From Immersiella caudata (Eukaryota > Ascomycota > Sordariomycetes > Sordariales > Lasiosphaeriaceae), in the NCBI GenBank assembly GCA_030512335.1, contig JAULSU010000007.1:2852001-2916000 (forward strand): DNA of 64,000 bases. The letters are read 5' to 3'. The translations under genes were made by a program, and so were the position numbers. The notes under the pieces were generated by a model that saw only the letters and a list, made by a program, of their open reading frames with translations, did no database searches and was not told the origin of the DNA. Positions within the stretch are counted from its first letter, which is position 1, and every line of letters begins with the position of its first letter. Shown piece after piece: positions 57,316 to 64,000 of this stretch.

Positions 57316-57658
57316 TCATCTATACGAGCCAAACGCCACAGACCTATGTTTGCGAGAGTACTCGGTGGAAGCCTCATTTCCATTCGAATCCTGTGCGATT
57401 TGAGTGAGATATGTCAGTTGAGCTGGGGCAAAGCCTCAAGAATCGCTTGGCGGGTAAAGAACTCGAGTCAATGCTGACCTTGTAGGTACGCCTCTCGGAT
57501 TCATCTTCCCATCTCACCGATGTGTTCTGAAGGATATAGTATCCAACACCCACCGCCACGGAACCAGGTACGACGTAGTGCCCAATGCCCCGCGCCCCAG
57601 CATCATCGACCGCCGTGTTGTTAAAATAGCTTGAGTGTTGTTGCTTTTTTTCGCCCAT
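57316..57658 (-). CDS. Small protein (84 aa) with one hydrophobic segment
   Basis: Proposed exons 57479-57658 and 57316-57390 are separated by an 88-nt intron (donor GTCAGC, branch CTGAC, acceptor CAG; phase 0). The protein begins MGEKKQQHSSYFNNTAVDDA, has a Gly/Val-rich hydrophobic stretch (YVVPGSVAVGVGYYIL, residues ~28-43) and a charged C-terminus. An alternative donor, GTACCT inside the first exon, would give a shorter tail. The layout recalls small single-pass mitochondrial or ER membrane proteins of fungi, but the family is not recognised. Support is the intron and the gene-like composition. Confidence 0.42.
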
Positions 57659-59923
57659 GTTGTGGGAGCTCGAGTGGGGTAATTTTTTTTTTCGATTGAC
57701 AGCACAGGTCCTGAAACCGAAGAGGGAGCGGATGCTTCCAAAACGGCCCCCCTTTACCAGACGGGAAAAGACCCATCAAATACTTTTTTCATGCTTCGAA
57801 ACGAGGTGTCTACCTAGCTGGGGCTTGACCTTCTCTGCCCACTGTCTCTCTCGACCAGGTAACATCCTGCTTGACACGGGTAGAGGGACCAATGTTGATG
57901 GTCCGTGGCTTTCCTTTTCATGCAGATAAGACCCATGAACATCGGTACCATCCAACAATGGGCCTGAAATGCGGCAGGTAGGGTGGCACAGGTTGCCTCA
58001 CACCTTATCTTACCCACGACGGTGGTGCTGTCCAGGCAAGGCTCTGGCTTCTCCTCAAAATACAGCATACTCTCGAGGCTGCTCATTGGATCACCCCCTA
58101 TCAGTTTCAATGTATTTAGCTGGCGGGCTGCAGTTGCTTGTGTCTCAAGACGCCTTTTTCTGCTGCCCGCCTTGTTTGGGGTCCGTGATGGTGGGCTTTC
58201 CTCAATCCCCATTTGACAGTCCGAGGACGTGCTTGGCTTGGTGCCGTCTTTTGAAAAATAACAAGGCAGCCAATCGAGTCCGACTTGAATTATCTGAATG
58301 TCTAGTGTTCTTCCATGATGTGTGATCCAGGGCCGGTCCGGCGAGTTGTAATCGGATTTCGGTGGTGTGTTCCTTGGTCGGTGCCGATATATGGCTCCAA
58401 GGTACCTATGTTTTCATTTGTATGGGGCGAGAGGTGGCCACGGTTCAAGATAATGCTCTGCATGAGAATTCAAAACTTTACAGGCCTCTTCTTGGGCGGA
58501 TTGACCGGTTGGTCACGAGTTGGAAGGCAAGGCTCGCTTCAGTCCGACGCCTTGGCGGACTCTTGGGTGGTGTGTGCGAGAAAATGAGAACGTGGCGACC
58601 GTGGAGCCACGGCTTCGAGTGCCACCAAAGCAAAAAAAAACACCCCCACAAAAAATCAATGAAAAAAGTTCCCCGTCACCGGCCAACAACAAGCCTAACC
58701 TTATATCAATCCACAAACTTTGGCAAACCCGGTCATTCGGCGACGACTCACAGGAACCGGGGGTGACTCTTTCGGCCGAGCTGGAAACTCGATCGATCTG
58801 GCAGATCGCCAGAGTTGGGTAGCGTTGTTGATTTCAGAGGAGCCTTGGAACGATGCTCAGGCAACTCCGGGTGATGCATGGAGGCCGTGGACCAATTCTT
58901 ATCCATTGAGAGATTACGTACCTGCCCTCACGAAAGTATGTTTGGGCAGCTGCAATGCACCTTCCCTTCACCTTCACCGACCTGGAACCACACATGCCAC
59001 TCACCAATTCTCTTTTCCCACTTCTCCATCAAAGCTCACTGGCAGTGCTATGACCTCACTCCTATTACCGTGGCAGTCTGCTATACAAAATTCGCTTCAG
59101 CCCAGTTACTCTGTACTTTTATACCCTAATTGGTGGGTAGGACAATTCCTCGGCGTTCCTCCACACCAAATTGCCAACGGCACTCTCAGTCGGGTAATCA
59201 AAAGCGAGAACTGAGTTGGGCCCTGTCAGAAACTGCCGCACGAGGCACAGCGCTTTCTCCCGCCATCTCAATTGGGGTAACTCTGCTAAATCGCTACGTT
59301 CCATCACCAACCGCCAAAATCAAGAACTGCTACGCTCCCTGTTGCCATCGTCACATAGCATCAATATGCCTTGGCAGACTTCAAAATTGTTGACTGCATC
59401 TTGTAGCATTCGCTAAGGATGCATTCCAGAAGTCGCGCCGCGTGATTCCAGCCACTGGACAAGAATAGCTCACGAACCGGATGAATTAGCCGACAGGGCA
59501 GGTGGTTCCTCAGCGAAGGGTGCCTGGGCTGAAGGCATATTACTCCGTCGACCCGATTCCCGGCCGATGGACGCCTCTGCGGTAATAAACAGGCTGCAGA
59601 GCACTCTAGCCCATTGGTAGCGCCCTCAGGCAATTGGTCACCCTTATATGATACCATCCATATCGGCTGCGAAACGCGTACACCGGGTAGGCGAGAGGCG
59701 AGCCCTGCCACGGCCATGGGCAGTGCAGCGCTGCGTTCAATCAAGCTCTAGGAACGTCCCATCGGAAGGATGACGGGCCTATAGCGCGTCTCGGCAAAGC
59801 TTTTCTCTTTGCGAGCATGGCAATATAAGACCCAGGCCGGGTGCGAGGTGCGGGAACGGACGCAGAGAATGCTGTTTGGGCATTCGCCGGGAGTGCAGAA
59901 GCCAGCACGAGCGGCGACTCATC
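57659..59923. other. Intergenic, no gene called
   Basis: 2.3 kb, the longest spacer in the window. Open frames such as 57814-58212 (minus) and 58720-59214 (plus) lack motifs and splice support. It includes the promoter of the LysM protein gene at its right end. Confidence 0.45.
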
Positions 59924-61366
59924 ATGGCATTCCGATTCTTGAGGGGAGCGGCGTTGGCGGCGATTTTGTGGAAACCGGATCATGCGCTGGGCCAGGCTGC
60001 GTGTAGCACGTTCGTCGCGGCTCAAACAGGAGATACATGCCTGTCGCTGGCATCGCTCGCCGGCATCAGCGTGACGCAGTTCCTGCGCAATAACCCCCAG
60101 GTAACAAGTTGCGACAAGCTCAACGTGGGCGACAACTACTGCGTGGAAGTACCGAAAAGCACGTCGACCCCGAAGCAGGCTTCACCTGCTACCACCTCAG
60201 GATCCCCTGGCAACGGAGGAGTGCGAATCACGACTGATGGGCATTGCGGCGATGGATGGACCTGCGTCGGGTCGGCGTTTGGGCAATGCTGCTCTGAGCA
60301 CGGATGGTGCGGCGACTCGGAAGAACACTGCGGCCCCAAGTGTCAGAGGCCGTTTGGCAATTGTGCAGGATCGGGGTCCTCGAGTTCGGTGGCACCTCCG
60401 TCCCCGACCAACGGAACCGTTTCGCGGACCACTGTCACGGTTACAACCACGGTGTTGCAGACTTCAGTCGTTAGCCAGCCTGGAAGCGCTGTGGTCTCAA
60501 CCGTGTCAACAGTCCGCACCGTCTCCGCTACCGTCACGCTTCCAGCAGCCACTGTTACAACAACGGCACCCGGCATCTCTATCACGCGGACTGTCTCGGC
60601 CACTGTCACGGTGCCAACCACTGTAGCCGGCGTTGGCGCTACTCGTACCGTTTCCGTCTCCAGCGTGCTTACTCTCCCGCCGGCTACGATCACGGTCATC
60701 TCTGTGGTTCGCACGACTTTGACAGTCGAAACAACAAGCGTGTCTACGTCAGTGCGAGAAGTTACACAAACCGAAACAGAGACAGAAATAGCCACGGTCA
60801 CGCACAATCTTTTCCGGACGATCACGATTATATCCACAGAGTATTCCACCACAACCGCACGCTTTACGGAAATTGAGGCGGTCCCAACCACTGTCTATCG
60901 AACTCAGACTGTCTACTCGACGACAACAGCGCAACTCCCGGCTCGCACCTTCACCATCACCGACTGGGCGACCATCACGAAGCTGGAAACGACCACGGCC
61001 TGGAGCACGAGGATATCGACCCAATATTTGGAGCGGACAGTTACGAGTACCAACACAGTCAACGTCGCCGTTCCCTACCCGACCACAGTTGTGAGTCGGA
61101 TCGCCGGGGGCACGGCAACCGTCACGCTACTCCGGACCGTCACGCTGCTCAACGGAAACGTCGGAACAACGACCGTCACGGCTCTCAAAACTGTGACGTT
61201 GAACAACGGCGGCGGCGGTGGTGGGTACACGGTCACCGTCCGGCAAATTGAAACCATGACAGTTTTCAAGACGATCACGGCTCCTGGCGGATTCCAGCCC
61301 GGTCAAACGGTGACGCGGACGGTGACCGTCTGTGAGGATATATGGAGGATTGGCGGGAAGAAGTAA
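59924..61366 (+). CDS. Secreted LysM and hevein-domain protein with Thr/Val-rich stalk
   Basis: A single exon of 480 aa starts at ATG 59924. MAFRFLRGAALAAILWKPDHALGQA is a signal peptide. Residues ~26-75 form a LysM domain (FVAAQTGDTCLSLASLAGIS then FLRNNP, CDKLNVGDNYCV). A hevein-type chitin-binding domain spans ~105-148 (HCGDGWTCVGSAFGQCCSEH, then GWCG and eight Cys in all). The remaining ~310 residues are Thr/Val/Ser-rich, with repeated motifs such as TRTVSATVTVP and TVYRTQTVYSTTTA, a likely O-glycosylated stalk. The C-terminus (WRIGGKK) has no hydrophobic GPI-anchor signal. Two chitin-binding modules suggest binding of fungal chitin or its oligomers at the cell surface. Confidence 0.9.
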   Translation: MAFRFLRGAALAAILWKPDHALGQAACSTFVAAQTGDTCLSLASLAGISVTQFLRNNPQVTSCDKLNVGDNYCVEVPKSTSTPKQASPATTSGSPGNGGVRITTDGHCGDGWTCVGSAFGQCCSEHGWCGDSEEHCGPKCQRPFGNCAGSGSSSSVAPPSPTNGTVSRTTVTVTTTVLQTSVVSQPGSAVVSTVSTVRTVSATVTLPAATVTTTAPGISITRTVSATVTVPTTVAGVGATRTVSVSSVLTLPPATITVISVVRTTLTVETTSVSTSVREVTQTETETEIATVTHNLFRTITIISTEYSTTTARFTEIEAVPTTVYRTQTVYSTTTAQLPARTFTITDWATITKLETTTAWSTRISTQYLERTVTSTNTVNVAVPYPTTVVSRIAGGTATVTLLRTVTLLNGNVGTTTVTALKTVTLNNGGGGGGYTVTVRQIETMTVFKTITAPGGFQPGQTVTRTVTVCEDIWRIGGKK

Positions 61367-61604
61367 AGTCTGGTTTTCATTGGGCTTTTTGGTTCAATCT
61401 TACAGTCATTCTTGCATATTTATCTGGTGTCGGCTGCATCTTGCGGATGGGTTCACTGTTCGATTGAAAAAAGGCTGGCGCAGTTTTGGATGGGGCCAGC
61501 TTGATAGATAATTGATGAGATGAATGAGCCGGAAACTTTGTGGTCAAACTGCATTGGTGATCGGTTTCCTCCTGTTACCGCTAGTTTATGAAGCCTGGTG
61601 GACC

Positions 61605-61640
61605 ATCAAAATGATAATCAAAATGATAATCAAATGGCAA
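61605..61640. repeat. ATCAAAATGATA tandem repeat
   Basis: Two full copies and a partial copy of a 12-nt A/T-rich unit. Confidence 0.75.
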
Positions 61641-61922
61641 GATGATAACAATCCTGAGGTGAAACCTGTTGGAGTGTGGTGACCTTCGGGCCTGGAGCTT
61701 GGCGGGAATTATGTGCTGCCAACGGACCCGTGCCAATGCAAAAGGAGCGATAACTTACCGGAAGAGCCGTTTACAATGAGAGGAATTTTTTATCGATTTT
61801 TCACTCACGGCGAAAACCACAAATTCAGCAACTCGTATCACACTTCGTGGTGAGATCTCCACTGATGAGCAGATCTTGTGATTACGTCATATCACAGGGG
61901 TAGAGTGCCTCGGAGAGATCGC

Positions 61923-61950
61923 AGGCCGACCGACAGGCCGACCGACAGGC
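61923..61950. repeat. AGGCCGACCGAC tandem repeat
   Basis: Two full copies and a 4-nt partial copy of a 12-nt unit lie about 70-95 nt upstream of the hydrolase start codon. Confidence 0.8.
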
Positions 61951-62016
61951 AACCGCAAACAAACACCATAACCACCATCGTGCATCTCACGAACGGCTGG
62001 TAAACTTCGGATCAAA

Positions 62017-63227
62017 ATGTAAGCAAAGCTTCACTAAACAAATTGCAATTCTAACGCATTCTTTCAGGGCATCCCCCCATCCTGTACCCAGCGCGGCCGA
62101 AGTGCTGGCCCACCCAGCCTTCCCGAGTGCCATCTGGCGGCTTGAGCCGGACCAATCCGGCCTTGCCCCCGTCGCCGAAGGCCGCGGTGGTCCCATTAAC
62201 ATCTCGTACGAAATCCACGGCGAAGGCCCCATCAAGCTCATTGTACTCCTCCCATCTCTCTCCACGTTTCCCGATTCACTCATCTAACACATCTCAGTTC
62301 ATCATGGGCCTTGGCGGCCTCAAAACCGCCTGGCAGCGCCAAACCCTCTACTTCGGCCACGAAAACCGCACAAAGTACTCTGTCCTCGTTCTCGACAACC
62401 GCGGCATGGGCAACTCGGACAAGCCCCTAATGCGCTACTCCTCCTCCGAAATGGCCCTCGACATCATCGACCTCCTTACCCACATCTCCTGGCTTCCCCC
62501 CTCCTCCCCCCCTTCGGAACCCAAACGCACCCTCCACGTAGTCGGCATCTCCCTAGGCGGCATGATCGCCCAAGAACTAGCCTGCCGCATCCCCCACCGC
62601 CTCTCCTCCCTCTCCCTGATCTGCACCGCCCCCTCCATCGAAAACACCACCACCTTTGTCGAAAACATGTCCAACCGCATCTCCATGCTCGTTCCCAAGT
62701 CCCTCGACCGCTCCATCCACGACGCAGGCTTATCGATCTTTCCCGCCTCGTACCTGGCCGCAGAAGATGGCGTGCATCTCCCCTCCGCAGAGAGCACGCC
62801 CAAGTGCAACCCACCAGCGGCGCATTCCGCGTGTGCGCATGCGCCGGGGAAGGATTATGACAAGTTTCCTACGAATGGGCATAGGTTTGTAGCGCAGGAG
62901 ATGCACAAGCGGTTGGACCCGGTGCATTTTGGGGTCAAGGGATTTTTGCTGCAGTTGATTGCGGCGGGGTGGCATCATAAGTCGCAGGAGCAGCTGGAGG
63001 AGATGGCGGAGAAGGTGGGGAGGGAGAGGATATTGGTGATGCATGGGACGGGGGATAGGATGATTAGCAGTCCGCATGGGACAAGGTTGTTGGAGTATAT
63101 TAAGCCAGGGAAGGGGATGATGGTGGAGGGAATGGGGCATGCGCCGTTGGTGGAGAGGTGGCAGTGGTTTAACGAGAGGGTGGAAGAGATGTGTGGGATT
63201 GGGGAGAAGCTGGATGGGAGGGTCTAA
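62017..63227 (+). CDS. Alpha/beta hydrolase, start codon split by an intron
   Basis: Exons 62017-62018, 62068-62242 and 62298-63227 encode 368 aa. The frame of the second exon has no ATG. The 49-nt intron (GTAAGC, CTAAC, CAG) joins AT to G, creating ATG GCA TCC in frame; unspliced RNA reads ATG TAA. The core shows FIMGLGGLKTAW (oxyanion loop), DNRGMGNSDKP, nucleophile elbow VVGISLGGMI, acid in HGTGDRMI and catalytic His in GHAPLVE. All triad members are present. It resembles fungal soluble esterase/lipase-like or epoxide-hydrolase-like enzymes; the substrate is unknown. Confidence 0.88.
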
Positions 63228-63453
63228 GGGTGTATATCATGACGAGGTGTTGGGAGTTGTAGACACTGTTCTGGGCATAGATTTACAGCGCTGGGTATTC
63301 AATATATTTCATCTCTCTTAGGGAGACGTGTCCCGCGCTGGTATTTCCGTACTTGTACTCCGTATCACTAACCGGACCCCTATGGGTAACGCTCACGTCC
63401 AGTCGCGTATTTTCCATGTCCGATAACTTATGCAACACACACTCACCACGCAC

Positions 63454-64000
63454 TCAGATGTTCACGAATCCCACGCCACTCAAGTGTTCCTCATCAAGCT
63501 GGTTCCTCGCGTCGACGCCACTGGCGATAGGTTTCGCCTTATAGTTGAATAGGTAGTAGTGTAGCTGGCCATCTCCAGGGCCGAACTTCTGCTGCTCGAG
63601 GAAGAGCGCGTTGTCCATCAACGACAAGGCGTTGAACACGTCGAACTTGTACCGCTTCGCCAGGATCAAGGCGTCTCCCATCAGCTCGTTGAGACGCTTC
63701 TTCAGCGCGGGCTTCTCCACAGGGGTGGTAAGTCCAACCTCGGTGGCGTAGTAGAAGAGGTAGCCCGCCCTGATTGAGCTGTGTTTTGGTGATTTGATGA
63801 CCAACGATTCCAAGCAGAAGAATGAGAAGAAGTCGGTAATCTTTCCGTTGTCGTCCTGAAGATATGTTAGCATCGTGCCGTATGACGGGGTGTCGAGCTT
63901 CATTGGTGAAACTTACCTCGACAACGTACGACCAGACAACCTTCTCCCCGTCCTTGTCGTTCGTGTTAAGGAACCAATGCTCGATCTCTTCCCTGCTAAA
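63454..64000 (-). CDS. Glycylpeptide N-tetradecanoyltransferase (N-myristoyltransferase), partial
   Basis: Only the last two exons lie in the window: 63917 to beyond 64000, and 63454-63855, joined across a 61-nt intron (GTAAGT, CTAAC, CAG; phase 0). The 161 codons visible include the stop. YVVEDDNGKITDFFSFFCLE, KHSSIRAGYLFYYATE, DVFNALSLMDNALFLEQ and FGPGDGQLHYYLFNY are hallmarks of the C-terminal lobe of NMT. The enzyme transfers myristate to N-terminal glycines of cytosolic proteins. The C-terminal carboxylate is catalytic in this family; here the chain ends VNI. The 5' part is off the right edge. Confidence 0.95.

Larger units (their letters stand above)
61367..62016. other. Intergenic, no gene seen
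   Basis: 3' flank of the LysM gene and upstream region of the hydrolase gene; A/T-rich compared with its surroundings and carries two small tandem repeats listed below. Confidence 0.5.

Noticed and set aside
1..64000. CRISPR array, bacterial operon, prophage or intact transposon
   Set aside because: No regular spacer array, transposase, integrase, reverse transcriptase or terminal repeats were seen; gene structure is fungal throughout.

Overview
This window looks like nuclear DNA of a filamentous ascomycete. Most genes carry short introns of about 46-100 nt with GTRNGT-type donors, CTRAC branch points and CAG/TAG acceptors. Intergenic spacers are 0.2-2.3 kb, coding regions favour C/G at third positions, and the families are fungal. 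The best single taxonomic clue is a carbohydrate esterase 15 protein whose length and predicted catalytic residue numbers nearly match the Myceliophthora (Sporotrichum) thermophila enzyme StGE2. That, with an AA9 copper oxygenase nearby, points to Sordariales, probably a biomass-degrading Chaetomiaceae-type species. This placement is an inference.

Layout, left to right. 1-17 kb: a large unidentified protein running off the left edge, an intron-containing tRNA-like gene, a GNAT acetyltransferase, a broken N-terminal copy of a CorA-like gene in inverted orientation to an intact copy at 8.0-9.7 kb, a three-exon 78-aa gene between them, a protein kinase, a 134-aa orphan, and an F-box protein of the FBXO31 type. 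17-28 kb: a cupin protein, a membrane-anchored alpha/beta hydrolase, a single-pass membrane protein, a coiled-coil protein, a small secreted Cys-containing protein and an NmrA-type reductase. 28-38 kb: conserved housekeeping genes, namely the mRNA-capping RNA triphosphatase (CET1 type) divergent from the proteasome subunit Rpn2, then a DUF1769 protein. 38-51 kb: an MFS transporter, the CE15 glucuronoyl esterase, an AA9 lytic polysaccharide monooxygenase and a full-length Ste6-like ABC exporter. 51-64 kb: a PBDC1/Ypl225w-type eEF1A chaperone, an unidentified Ser/Pro-rich protein, a short-chain dehydrogenase, a small possible membrane protein, a LysM + hevein-domain secreted protein with a long Thr/Val-rich stalk, an alpha/beta hydrolase whose start codon appears to be split by an intron, and the 3' part of N-myristoyltransferase at the right edge.

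The genes do not form one obvious pathway. Plausible functional groupings are lignocellulose attack (CE15 and AA9, 1.8 kb apart and divergent), protein turnover (Rpn2 and the F-box protein) and cell-surface chitin interaction (LysM/hevein protein). The least explained DNA is the 5.3-10.3 kb segment, where an inverted duplication has left a truncated gene copy abutting the GNAT gene. All gene models were built by hand from splice signals and reading frame; no database search was possible.
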